Below are positions 1 to 7,266 of a stretch of 9,046 nucleotides of DNA, piece after piece (the first letter of the stretch is position 1; the number at the start of each line of letters is the position of its first letter). The notes under the pieces are model-generated. The model was given only the letters and a program-made list of their open reading frames with translations. It was not told where the DNA came from and did no database searches. The stretch is from an uncultured Fusobacterium sp. Its GTDB lineage: Bacteria > Fusobacteriota > Fusobacteriia > Fusobacteriales > Fusobacteriaceae. The translations under genes were made by a program, and so were the position numbers. Location: assembly GCA_900545035.1 (NCBI GenBank), contig UQXM01000074.1:1-9046 (forward strand), in the 5' to 3' direction.

Positions 1-2
1 AA

Positions 3-395
3 GAAATTTATAAATTTCTGTCCTTTATGAAAGAGACAGGAACTTTTGAATATGTGGATTTAGATATAATAGTTATAGATGATAGAGAATTAATATCTAA
101 TCCAAGAAAATTATTGGAAAATCTGTCAAATGATTTATCTACTGATGAATGGCGAAAACAAAGAAGAATATTAATGAAAGCAGGAAATAAAGAGTTTTCT
201 GATATGTCTCAAGAAGAAATATCTCAAAAAATAAGTTTAATTAATAAAGGAGAATATTTAAAAGAATTTTATGGAGGTTTGTTAGGAATAAAGGTGTATT
301 CTCCTAAATATATAAAATCTCAAGGGCTTGATAATCGTGAAGTAAGAGAATATAATTTAATAACTGATGTTAAATTTGATTGGGAAATGTGGTAG
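3..395 (+). CDS. C-terminal part of an unrecognised protein, cut by the window edge
   Basis: The reading frame is open from the first complete codon (position 3) to the TAG at 393-395. An ATG occurs at 27 but has no Shine-Dalgarno sequence before it, so I treat it as an internal methionine and the gene as starting upstream of the window. About 130 residues are visible. They are soluble-looking and rich in Lys, Glu, Asn and Ile, with no signal peptide, membrane segment or cysteine. Visible stretches include a hydrophobic strand (DLDIIVIDD), a helical charged middle (STDEWRKQRR) and an aromatic C-terminus (FDWEMW). The stop codon lies inside the AGGAGG site of the next gene, so the two are probably translationally coupled. 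I do not recognise the family. A toxin tail or other accessory protein is possible, but this is a guess from context and base composition only. Confidence 0.6.
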   Translation, partial: EIYKFLSFMKETGTFEYVDLDIIVIDDRELISNPRKLLENLSNDLSTDEWRKQRRILMKAGNKEFSDMSQEEISQKISLINKGEYLKEFYGGLLGIKVYSPKYIKSQGLDNREVREYNLITDVKFDWEMW

Positions 396-399
396 GAGG
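394..399 (+). promoter_or_regulatory. Shine-Dalgarno site overlapping the upstream stop codon
   Basis: TAGGAGGA combines the TAG stop of the upstream gene (393-395) with a full AGGAGG, 10 bases before the ATG at 410. The arrangement supports translational coupling of the two small AT-rich genes and fixes the start of the second. Confidence 0.75.
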
Positions 400-409
400 A
401 AAGTAAATT

Positions 410-763
410 ATGATAACAGATAAGGAACTTCTTGCAATCTGTAATTTGAGTAATTTAAAAATGGAATTTGCAGACATAGTTAAAGAGAAAGAAATAATTC
501 CAAATCCAAAAGAAAAAGGAAAGTTTATTGAAAAAATTAAAAGATATCATACAATTTCTAGCCTTTTAGATACAGAATTAAAAGGTTATGAGTTCAGAGA
601 TGAATTAAGAAAACAATATAATTTTCCTGAACTTTTTACAGATGTATATTTTTATACAGTTGATAAAACAAGTATAAAGGATAGCAAACTGGAAATTGAT
701 GTTGAAAAAGAAAACTTAAAAGATACACTAAATGAAATTACAGGAGAAATATATTTAAAATAA
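410..763 (+). CDS. Small unrecognised protein, 117 aa, coupled to the gene before it
   Basis: An intact small gene whose start at 410 is set by a strong AGGAGG at 394-399, which overlaps the previous stop codon. The product is highly charged (many Lys and Glu), has no signal peptide or membrane segment, and contains one cysteine near residue 11. It looks like two parts: an N-terminal helical region (residues 1 to about 70) and a C-terminal region starting with an aromatic strand (FTDVYFYTVD) followed by a Lys/Glu-rich tail. Base composition is as AT-rich as the preceding gene and clearly lower in GC than gshF 25 bp downstream. I do not recognise the family. Its position directly behind a C-terminal fragment would suit an immunity or antitoxin-like partner, but nothing in the sequence proves that. 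Confidence 0.7.
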   Translation: MITDKELLAICNLSNLKMEFADIVKEKEIIPNPKEKGKFIEKIKRYHTISSLLDTELKGYEFRDELRKQYNFPELFTDVYFYTVDKTSIKDSKLEIDVEKENLKDTLNEITGEIYLK

Positions 764-788
764 AAATTTTAAAAAATAGGGAGGTATT

Positions 789-3119
789 ATGCTTAATGAG
801 AATATAGTATCTGTTGTAAAAAAACTTGGGCTTGTGGAAAAAGTACAGAGAGGAAATTTCGGACTGGAAAAAGAAAATCTGAGAGTGGACAAAAACGGAC
901 ATCTTGCTCTGACACCTCACCCTGCTGTTTTTGGGGATAAAAAGAAAAATCCTTATATCACTGTGGATTTTTCAGAAAGTCAGCTTGAGATGATAACACC
1001 TTCATTTAAAAAAGTGGAAGACGCCTATTATTTTATGGAAAATCTCCATGATATTGTAACTGAAAATTTAGAAAATGAATATCTTTGGCCTCAAAGTATT
1101 CCTCCGATTATTCCCGAGGAGGAAAATATTCCTGTGGCACAGTTTGACGAGGACAAAGCCAGTGAAGAATACAGAAAAAATCTGGCTGCAAAATATGGAA
1201 AATATCTTCAGCTTCTTTCAGGAATACATTATAATTTTTCTTTTGACAATGATTTTATAAAAGAATTTCACGAAAAATCAGGAAGCACGGAAAGTTTGAA
1301 GGATTTTAAAAATAATTTGTATATGAAAGTTGCCAGAAACTATATGAAACACAGCTGGCTTCTTGTATATCTTCTTGGAGCAAGTGCTGTTGTGCATAAA
1401 TCATATTGTCCGAACTGTATTGATAAAATGCAGGTCTTTGATAAAGATTTATATTACTTTGAAAACGGTATCTCTTTCAGAAACGGAATCTGCGGATACA
1501 GAAATAAAAAAGAGCTTTATGTTTCTCACAATTCATTGGAGGAATATATAAACGATTTAAAAAAATATATTGCAGAGGGAACTATCCAAGGAGCAAGAGA
1601 ATATTACAGCTCACTAAGACTGAAAGCCAAAAATCCCAAAGATCTTCTTGGCTCACTGGAGCAGGACGGAATAGAATATCTTGAAGTGAGAAGCATAGAC
1701 CTTAATCCTTTTGCAAGAATAGGAATTGAGCTTGAAGATATGCAGTTTATTCATCTTTTTATGCTTCATATGCTTTTGAAAGGGGAATGTTCTTTTACAA
1801 GAGATGATTATCACGATGCCAAAGAAAATGAAAAAATGTTGGCAACTCACGGACTGAACGAGGAATTTATGGTAACGGGAGTCTGTGGCGGAAAATTTAA
1901 AGTGGTTGATTTGGTTGCTGCAATTTTTGCAGAAATGGTTGAAAACTTTAAGGCTCTCGGAATTTACAACGAAAAAACCGAAAAAATAATGGAATATCAG
2001 TTGGCAAAAATAGCAGATACAAGAAAACTTTATCTTAACAGACTTCTTGAAGCTGTGAAAAAAGAGGGGTATATTGAGTTTCATTTGAAAGCGGCGGAAA
2101 AATCTTTGGAATACACAAAGAAAAACAGTTTCAGTCTGAAAAACTATGAAGATATGGAGCTTTCCACACAGATACTTATTAAATCTGCAATAAAAAGAGG
2201 GGTAAAATTTGAAATTGTTGACAGAACAGAAAATTTCATCACTCTTTCAAAAGACGGAAAAAAAGAGTATGTGAAACAAGCTACAAAAACTTCAAAAGAT
2301 TCATATATTACAATGCTGATTATGGAAAATAAAATTGTTTCCAAAAAAGTTTTGGCAGAAAATAAAATAAGAGTGCCTTTAGGTTATAATTATGATAATA
2401 TAGAGGAAGCAAAAGAGGATTTCAAAAAAGTTGAGGGCAGAAAAATTGTAATAAAGCCGAAATCAACAAATTTTGGTCTGGGAATATCTATTTTCCAAAA
2501 AGGATTTACAAAAGAGGAATATTTTAAGGCTCTTGAAATAGCTTTTGCAGAGGACAGGTCTGTTCTTGTGGAGGAATTTATTCCGGGAAAAGAATACAGA
2601 TTTCTTGTGATAAACGGAAAAACAGAGGGGATTCTGCACAGAGTTCCTGCCAATGTAATCGGGGACGGAGAAAAAACTATAAGTGAACTTGTCAGAATAA
2701 AAAACAGAAATCATCTGAGAGGGACACATTATGAAAAACCTCTGCAGAAAATAAATTTGGGGGATATTGAAAAACTTCTTCTTGCAAATCAGGGAAAAGA
2801 TTTTGATTATATTCCAAAAAAAGATGAGATTGTATATCTTCGTGAAAATTCAAATATCAGCACAGGAGGGGACAGCATAGATTTTACGGACGAAATCCCT
2901 GAAAGCTATAAGGAGATTGCTGTGAGAGCCGCACAGAGTGCGGGGGCAGTTTTCTGCGGTGTGGATATTATGATAGAAGATATTACAAAAGAAAATCCTG
3001 AGGGAAATTATGCAGTGATAGAAATTAATTTCAATCCTGCAATACATATTCACTGTTATCCGGCAGTGGGAAAAAACAGAAAAATAGGGGACAAAATCTT
3101 GGACGCACTGGGATTTTAA
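789..3119 (+). CDS. gshF: Bifunctional glutamate-cysteine ligase / glutathione synthetase (GshAB, GshF type)
   Basis: A cytosolic enzyme that makes glutathione in two ATP-dependent steps: Glu + Cys to gamma-glutamylcysteine, then addition of Gly. Residues 1 to about 440 are the GshA-type ligase. They show FGLEKENLRV (24-33, with the metal-binding Glu27), DFSESQLEMITP (60-71), SGIHYNFS (144-151) and EVRSIDLNPF (299-308). Residues from about 500 to 776 form an ATP-grasp synthetase with IKPKSTNFGLGISIF (555-569, ATP-contacting Lys556), VEEFIPGKEYRFLV (594-607) and the metal-binding EINFNP (745-750). The length, 776 residues, matches known fused GshF proteins, and both active-site halves look intact. 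The start at 789 has a GGGAGG site. An unusual CPNC pair lies at 207-210. argH follows after 17 bp. No promoter is obvious in the 25-bp gap before it, so its promoter may lie within the preceding gene. Confidence 0.96.
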   Translation: MLNENIVSVVKKLGLVEKVQRGNFGLEKENLRVDKNGHLALTPHPAVFGDKKKNPYITVDFSESQLEMITPSFKKVEDAYYFMENLHDIVTENLENEYLWPQSIPPIIPEEENIPVAQFDEDKASEEYRKNLAAKYGKYLQLLSGIHYNFSFDNDFIKEFHEKSGSTESLKDFKNNLYMKVARNYMKHSWLLVYLLGASAVVHKSYCPNCIDKMQVFDKDLYYFENGISFRNGICGYRNKKELYVSHNSLEEYINDLKKYIAEGTIQGAREYYSSLRLKAKNPKDLLGSLEQDGIEYLEVRSIDLNPFARIGIELEDMQFIHLFMLHMLLKGECSFTRDDYHDAKENEKMLATHGLNEEFMVTGVCGGKFKVVDLVAAIFAEMVENFKALGIYNEKTEKIMEYQLAKIADTRKLYLNRLLEAVKKEGYIEFHLKAAEKSLEYTKKNSFSLKNYEDMELSTQILIKSAIKRGVKFEIVDRTENFITLSKDGKKEYVKQATKTSKDSYITMLIMENKIVSKKVLAENKIRVPLGYNYDNIEEAKEDFKKVEGRKIVIKPKSTNFGLGISIFQKGFTKEEYFKALEIAFAEDRSVLVEEFIPGKEYRFLVINGKTEGILHRVPANVIGDGEKTISELVRIKNRNHLRGTHYEKPLQKINLGDIEKLLLANQGKDFDYIPKKDEIVYLRENSNISTGGDSIDFTDEIPESYKEIAVRAAQSAGAVFCGVDIMIEDITKENPEGNYAVIEINFNPAIHIHCYPAVGKNRKIGDKILDALGF

Positions 3120-3136
3120 CAGAAGGAGGAAACAGA

Positions 3137-4552
3137 ATGCAGTATTTTTCAGGAAGATTTAAAGAGAAAGCGAGTGATTTGATTTTAGATTTTCATTCAT
3201 CAATAAAATTTGACAAAAGATTGTACAGATATGATATCATGGGGAGCATTGCTCATGTAAGAGGACTTGGAAAACAAAATATTATTTCAAAAGATGAGGC
3301 AGAACTTATTGAAAAAACTTTAAGGGAAATTCTTGCAGAGATAGAAGAGGGAAAAGTAAAGTTTTCAATTGAGTATGAAGATATTCATATGAACATAGAA
3401 AAAATACTTATTGATAAAATCGGAGACACAGGAAAAAAACTTCACACAGGAAGAAGCAGAAACGACCAAGTTGCTTTGGATATGAAGCTTTTCACAAAAG
3501 ATGAAGTAAAAAAAGTTCAGTCATATATTATTGAGCTGATTGAAATATTAAACAACACAGCAAAAGAAAATATAAAAACATATATGCCGGGATTTACTCA
3601 TCTGCAAAAAGCTCAGCCTGTAACTTTTGCACATTATTTACTGGCTTATGCTGAGATGTTTAAGAGAGATTACAGAAGACTTGAAAATGTTTTCAATCTT
3701 ATGAACACATCTCCTCTTGGGTCTGCTGCTCTTGCAGGAACATCTTATCCTCTTGACAGAGAATTTACAAGCCAACTTTTAGGATTTGATTTTCCAACAT
3801 GGAACAGCATGGACGGTGTAAGCGACAGAGATTATATTGCAGAGATAATGAGTGCTTTTTCTCTTATTATGGTTCATCTTTCAAGATTTTCAGAAGAAAT
3901 TATTCTTTTCTGCTCAAATGATTTTGGATATATTGAGCTGAGCGATGCCTTTTCAACAGGAAGCAGTATTATGCCGCAGAAAAAAAATCCTGATGCAGCC
4001 GAGCTTATCAGAGGAAAAAGCGGAAGAGTTTTTGGAGACCTTATGGGATTTCTTACAGCATTAAAAGGAATTCCTCTTGCTTACAACAAAGATATGCAGG
4101 AGGACAAAGAAGCATTTTTTGACGCTGTGGACACTGTAAAAGGATGTTTTACAGTATTTAACGGAATGGCAAAAACTATGAAACCGAGAAAAGAGAGAAT
4201 GCTTCAAGCCTGCCATGACGGATTTATTAATGCAACAGATGCGGCAGATTATCTGACAGAAAAGGGAATGAGTTTCAGAAATGCTTACAAAATTGTGGGA
4301 GCAATGGTATCATACTGCATTGATAATAAAAAATCTCTTGATACAATGAGCCTTGAAGAATATAAAAACTTTTCTGAACTTTTTGAAAAAGATATATATG
4401 ACGAAATTGCCATTGAAAAATGTGTTGAAAAAAGAACAACTTTCGGAGGACCTGCCGAATCAAGTGTAAGAAAACATATTGAAGCAACAGACGAATTTAT
4501 CACAGTAGAAATTGAAAATCTTAAAAATTATAAATTGAATGATATTTTATAG
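3137..4552 (+). CDS. argH: Argininosuccinate lyase
   Basis: Catalyses the last step of arginine synthesis, argininosuccinate to arginine + fumarate. It belongs to the fumarase/aspartase superfamily and acts as a cytosolic homotetramer. The product has 471 residues, close to the usual family length. Visible signatures are HTGRSRNDQVALD (103-115), GFTHLQKAQPVTFAHYL (152-168, with the conserved His155), TSPLGSAALAG (191-201) and the superfamily signature GSSIMPQKKNPD (275-286), which carries the mobile-loop catalytic serine. It starts at an ATG preceded by GGAGG and lies 17 bp behind gshF in the same orientation, so the two are probably cotranscribed. No argG, which makes the substrate, is present here. 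A further TAGGAGA follows the stop codon, but no start codon fits it. No terminator is evident before the next promoter. Confidence 0.96.
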   Translation: MQYFSGRFKEKASDLILDFHSSIKFDKRLYRYDIMGSIAHVRGLGKQNIISKDEAELIEKTLREILAEIEEGKVKFSIEYEDIHMNIEKILIDKIGDTGKKLHTGRSRNDQVALDMKLFTKDEVKKVQSYIIELIEILNNTAKENIKTYMPGFTHLQKAQPVTFAHYLLAYAEMFKRDYRRLENVFNLMNTSPLGSAALAGTSYPLDREFTSQLLGFDFPTWNSMDGVSDRDYIAEIMSAFSLIMVHLSRFSEEIILFCSNDFGYIELSDAFSTGSSIMPQKKNPDAAELIRGKSGRVFGDLMGFLTALKGIPLAYNKDMQEDKEAFFDAVDTVKGCFTVFNGMAKTMKPRKERMLQACHDGFINATDAADYLTEKGMSFRNAYKIVGAMVSYCIDNKKSLDTMSLEEYKNFSELFEKDIYDEIAIEKCVEKRTTFGGPAESSVRKHIEATDEFITVEIENLKNYKLNDIL

Positions 4553-4580
4553 GAGAATAAAATATTTTCAAAAAAACAGT

Positions 4581-4608
4581 TTAACTTATCAACAAAATTT
4601 GTTATAAT
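4581..4608 (+). promoter_or_regulatory. sigma70-type promoter for the DUF554 gene
   Basis: A consensus -10 TATAAT at 4603-4608 is preceded, after a 16-bp AT-rich spacer, by TTAACT (4581-4586), a 4/6 match to TTGACA. Transcription would begin near 4615, giving a leader of roughly 25 bases before the ATG at 4641. It is the clearest promoter in the window and separates the DUF554 gene from gshF-argH. Confidence 0.65.
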
Positions 4609-4640
4609 ATTTTAAATTATAAAACTGGGGGAGAGGTTTT

Positions 4641-5333
4641 ATGTTTACAATATTATTAAACGGACTGGGAATTTGTATGGGAACTCTGCTGGGTTGTATT
4701 TTTAAAAATTACAGCTCTGAAAAAGTGAGCAGAGCAATTATTTCTGTTATCGGTTTACAGCTTCTTGTTATGGGAATAAAAGATGCTGTGAAGTACGAAA
4801 ATCCAATGATAAATATAGTATATTTGGTTGTCGGGACAGTTATCGGCGAGATTTTGGATATAGACGGAAATCTGAATAATTTCGGAAATATGATACAAAA
4901 AAAATTCGGAGGGAAAAATACAGGAAATAATATGGTGCAGGGCTTTGTAACAGCCACTCTGATTTTCTGCATAGGTTCTATGGCAATTCTCGGCTCTGTA
5001 AAAATAGCTTTGGAAAATGACAGCACGATAATTTATGTAAAAACAATTTTGGATACCGTTATGGCAGGAATACTTGCCTCAACATACGGTATTGGTGTAA
5101 TTTTTTCTGCCGGAGCAGTAGTTGTATATCAAGGATTGATTTTTCTCCTTGGAAATTTTCTGGCTGCTGCGGCAGATTCTCAAATATTAAATCAGATTTC
5201 AACAATAGGAGGAGTTCTTCTTGCAGGACTTGCTTTTACACTTTTATTTGACAATAAAAATATAAAAGTAACAAATATGCTTCCTGCAATGTTTCTTCCT
5301 GTAATTGCAGCTGTGGTTAAGAGTATAGTATAA
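4641..5333 (+). CDS. DUF554 family integral membrane protein (YdfK/YqgA-like)
   Basis: A 230-residue very hydrophobic inner-membrane protein with about six membrane segments and short loops. It matches what I recall of DUF554: glycine-rich first helix (NGLGICMGTLLG, 7-18), VGTVIGEILDID (64-75), the conserved core FCIGSMAILGSV (109-120), KTILDTVMAGILASTYGIGV (134-153) and YQGLIFLLGNFL (163-174). Function in this family is not established; a transport role is often assumed. The start at 4641 has a GGGAGAGG site and follows a good promoter, so it is transcribed at least partly on its own. The gene ends 20 bp from the convergent beta-helix gene. Family assignment is fairly sure; no substrate can be inferred. 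Confidence 0.88.
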   Translation: MFTILLNGLGICMGTLLGCIFKNYSSEKVSRAIISVIGLQLLVMGIKDAVKYENPMINIVYLVVGTVIGEILDIDGNLNNFGNMIQKKFGGKNTGNNMVQGFVTATLIFCIGSMAILGSVKIALENDSTIIYVKTILDTVMAGILASTYGIGVIFSAGAVVVYQGLIFLLGNFLAAAADSQILNQISTIGGVLLAGLAFTLLFDNKNIKVTNMLPAMFLPVIAAVVKSIV

Positions 5334-5353
5334 CAGCAAAAGAAAAAATTATT

Positions 5354-6643
5354 TTAAATATATTCTGATATTTCGGACAGGTCTGTTTGTCCGTTGTTTT
5401 CTATTACAACTTCTTTTGACTTATCTTTTTTAGCCAATATCTTTCCTTTTAAATGTAATTTTTTTACTGTTCCTCCATTTATATGGTAGCCTACTACATC
5501 TTCTCCGCTTGTAACTAAATCTCCGAGAATATTTAATTCTTCAATGCTTCCTCCTTCTAAAACACTGACAGCATCTGCCTTTAATACTTTTATGACTCCC
5601 TTTACAAGAGTTTCACCTGCAGATCCCTCTGTTGCTACTTCTTGTATTGTTATTTTTCCTACCGGTTTAGAAAACTGCATTCCGATTGATCCGTCTCCAA
5701 CAGTTTTTATATTCTTAAATTCTGCATTGTTTATAGTTCCGTCATATTGATTAAATCCTCTTGCACCAAGACCATATGTTTCAATACTGTCTTCGGCTTT
5801 AAAATTCTTTACATTTCCAAAGTTTACAAATCCTATTCCGCTTGAACCGTAACTTGTAATTTTATTTTTAGCAATCCAGCTGTCAACAGTTCCCCAAACA
5901 TCTAATACCATATCATTTGTACCATATGTTGTTACAGTTCCGTTTGAAATTATTTCTTTGGCATGAACTCCGTATACAATAAAAATTGCTCCGGTAATTA
6001 AGTTCGGCTGCCCTGTCGGTATCATTCCGTTTGAATAAATATCATTTGTAATCAATTTTTCCACAGTAACTTTACCTGATTCATCATTAAATCCGGAAAT
6101 AAATATTCCGCTTCCAATAACCGGAGCGTATTTTCTGCCCAATGATATATTTTCTGCATAAACTTTTATTTCGCTGCCCTCTTCGGGATTGAAATTATAA
6201 ATTGTAAAGGCTCCTTGATATACATTTACTCCGTATTTCATAGGTCTTTCAGAATAGTTTCTGGCATCAGCGGATACAATATCAAGCCCATTTATCTTTA
6301 CAGTTAAAGTTTTATTTTTACCTCTGGTCAATAATTGAACCATTCCTGTTATTGTTAAATTGTTCAATGTAATATTTTTTAAATCTTTTAAATCAGACTC
6401 AATATATATTGCCCGTTTATTTGGAGCTGTTTGTATTGATATATCTGATATCTCATTATTTCCTGTTAATTGAATTCCGTCTCCGTTTATAAAGCTCAGA
6501 AGAATATTTTTCTTTTTTGCAGTTAATTTTTGCCCTTCTCTCAATTTTATTGTATTCACGGCATTAATTGAGTTTACAAGTTCTATCATATTTTCGTTTG
6601 AATTTAATGCTTCTGTCAACTCGATATAATTTTTAACTTCCAT
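5354..6643 (-). CDS. Beta-helix-like repeat protein without signal peptide, function unknown
   Basis: The 429-residue product has no signal peptide, membrane segment or cysteine, so it appears cytoplasmic. Residues 1 to about 60 may cap the fold. From about 60 onward it is built of short strands and Gly/Asn turns typical of right-handed parallel beta-helices (pectin-lyase-like). The centre shows a clean 25-residue period: TTYG ending at 241, TSYG at 266, ETYG at 291 and a related TVGDG turn (314-318), each preceded by a similar strand. Other recurring elements are GSGIFISGF (177-185) and SSGIGFVNFG (267-276). I have a general memory of similar cytosolic proteins of unknown function in Firmicutes, unverified. 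No polysaccharide lyase active site can be claimed. The start has an AAGGAGA site. The gene is downstream of, and in the same direction as, the pirin operon, with a 106-bp gap. Confidence 0.85.
   Translation of the reverse strand: MEVKNYIELTEALNSNENMIELVNSINAVNTIKLREGQKLTAKKKNILLSFINGDGIQLTGNNEISDISIQTAPNKRAIYIESDLKDLKNITLNNLTITGMVQLLTRGKNKTLTVKINGLDIVSADARNYSERPMKYGVNVYQGAFTIYNFNPEEGSEIKVYAENISLGRKYAPVIGSGIFISGFNDESGKVTVEKLITNDIYSNGMIPTGQPNLITGAIFIVYGVHAKEIISNGTVTTYGTNDMVLDVWGTVDSWIAKNKITSYGSSGIGFVNFGNVKNFKAEDSIETYGLGARGFNQYDGTINNAEFKNIKTVGDGSIGMQFSKPVGKITIQEVATEGSAGETLVKGVIKVLKADAVSVLEGGSIEELNILGDLVTSGEDVVGYHINGGTVKKLHLKGKILAKKDKSKEVVIENNGQTDLSEISEYI
5374..5400 (+). terminator. Probable rho-independent terminator of the DUF554 transcript
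   Basis: CGGACA (5374-5379) pairs perfectly with TGTCCG (5388-5393) across an 8-base loop and is followed by TTGTTTT. It begins 40 bp after the DUF554 stop codon. It lies within the last codons of the convergent beta-helix gene, so the same DNA would serve as coding sequence on one strand and terminator on the other. The stem is short (6 bp), which keeps confidence moderate. Confidence 0.45.
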
Positions 6644-6694
6644 TTTATTTTCTCCTTTTTGTTTGTCAATAATTTATCTTAAATAAACTCAATA

Positions 6695-6703
6695 ATCATA
6701 TCA
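6695..6703 (-). promoter_or_regulatory. Possible extended -10 promoter for the beta-helix gene
   Basis: On the minus strand the gap between the acetyltransferase stop and the beta-helix start holds TGATATGAT, an extended -10 form (TGn plus TATGAT, 5/6 match). It would start transcription about 45 bases before the ATG. No convincing -35 is seen at 17-18 bp, and no terminator hairpin separates the two genes, so readthrough from the pirin operon is also possible. Confidence 0.35.
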
Positions 6704-6749
6704 TTTTTTAAATTATCAGTTCTTATTTCATCATAAATTCGGCTGACCG

Positions 6750-7028
6750 TTATTTTTCCCATACATTTTCATATTCTTTTTTTGATTCAAATTCCTTTTT
6801 TGCAAAAGGACATAAAGGTATAATTTTTACATTATTTTTTCTTGCTTCATTAACCAGTTCGGCAACCAGCTTAGTTGCAATTCCTTGTCCTCCATAATTT
6901 TTTTCAACAAGAGTATGGTCTATAATCCATATTTTATCTGATTTAGAGTATGTGCTTTCACCGACAAATTTTTCATCATCATATGCAGCTGCTCTGTTTT
7001 TTTGTTGTTCGTAAACAATTTTTAACAT
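6750..7028 (-). CDS. Small GNAT-fold N-acetyltransferase, YjdJ/NATD1 (COG2388-like)
   Basis: A 92-residue minimal GCN5-related acetyltransferase. Visible features are an N-terminal strand pair (residues 1 to about 38), the strand IDHTLVEK (36-43), the acetyl-CoA pyrophosphate-binding loop YGGQGIATKLV (45-55), a helix, and the family's late motif PLCPFAKKEF (71-80), which contains Cys73. This pattern is that of the small YjdJ/NATD1 class, whose substrates are not well defined. The start at 7028 has AGGAGG (7038-7043) that overlaps the TAG stop of the Fe-S gene before it, so the two are probably translationally coupled. E. coli, as I recall, also pairs this family with a YjdI-type protein, which supports a joint role. 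Confidence 0.88.
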   Translation of the reverse strand: MLKIVYEQQKNRAAAYDDEKFVGESTYSKSDKIWIIDHTLVEKNYGGQGIATKLVAELVNEARKNNVKIIPLCPFAKKEFESKKEYENVWEK

Positions 7029-7041
7029 TTTTTAATTCCTC

Positions 7042-7248
7042 CTATTTAAATTTATAAGTTAAAGCACCGGAAGGACATTTATCTATAACTTTTATAATAT
7101 CTTCTTCTTTCCCATTTTCAGGAATGATCCATGGCTTTCTTCCCACTTCAAAAACTTTAGGTGCTCCGTGTACACATTTGCCTGTATGTTGGCATATATC
7201 AGGTTTCCAAAAAATTATTAAGTTTTCTGTTTCATATCTCTTTTCCAT
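7042..7248 (-). CDS. YjdI-type small iron-sulfur protein (divergent 4Fe-4S mono-cluster domain)
   Basis: A 68-residue protein that is almost entirely one small Fe-S domain. Its signature is DICQHTGKCVHGAPKVF (17-33) with Cys19, His21 and Cys25, then RKPWI (37-41), and Cys58 in DKCPSGAL (57-64). Only three cysteines are present, so a fourth cluster ligand would have to be His21, another residue or a partner. I recall the same pattern in E. coli YjdI. It probably serves as a redox or electron-transfer partner, but no reaction is known to me. It starts at an ATG with AAGGAGG, 18 bp after the pirin stop, and its own stop overlaps the next ribosome binding site. Confidence 0.9.
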   Translation of the reverse strand: MEKRYETENLIIFWKPDICQHTGKCVHGAPKVFEVGRKPWIIPENGKEEDIIKVIDKCPSGALTYKFK

Positions 7249-7266
7249 TTGTATTTCCTCCTTATT

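Noticed and set aside
1653..2084. 143-codon open frame on the minus strand inside gshF
   Set aside because: It lies wholly within the well-supported gshF coding region, its protein is rich in Phe, Lys, His and Cys as expected of an antisense shadow, and it has no family motif.
4553..4580. AGGAGA right after the argH stop as a ribosome binding site for another small gene
   Set aside because: No ATG, GTG or TTG lies at a suitable distance; a promoter for DUF554 follows instead. It may be a relic, but this cannot be shown.
4709..5026. 105-codon open frame on the minus strand inside the DUF554 gene
   Set aside because: Fully overlapped by a gene with promoter, ribosome binding site and family motifs; composition is that of a mirrored membrane protein.
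6661..6749. Terminator between the acetyltransferase and the beta-helix gene
   Set aside because: Only a 5-bp AT-only stem (TTTAT/ATAAA on the minus strand) is present, without a T-tract.
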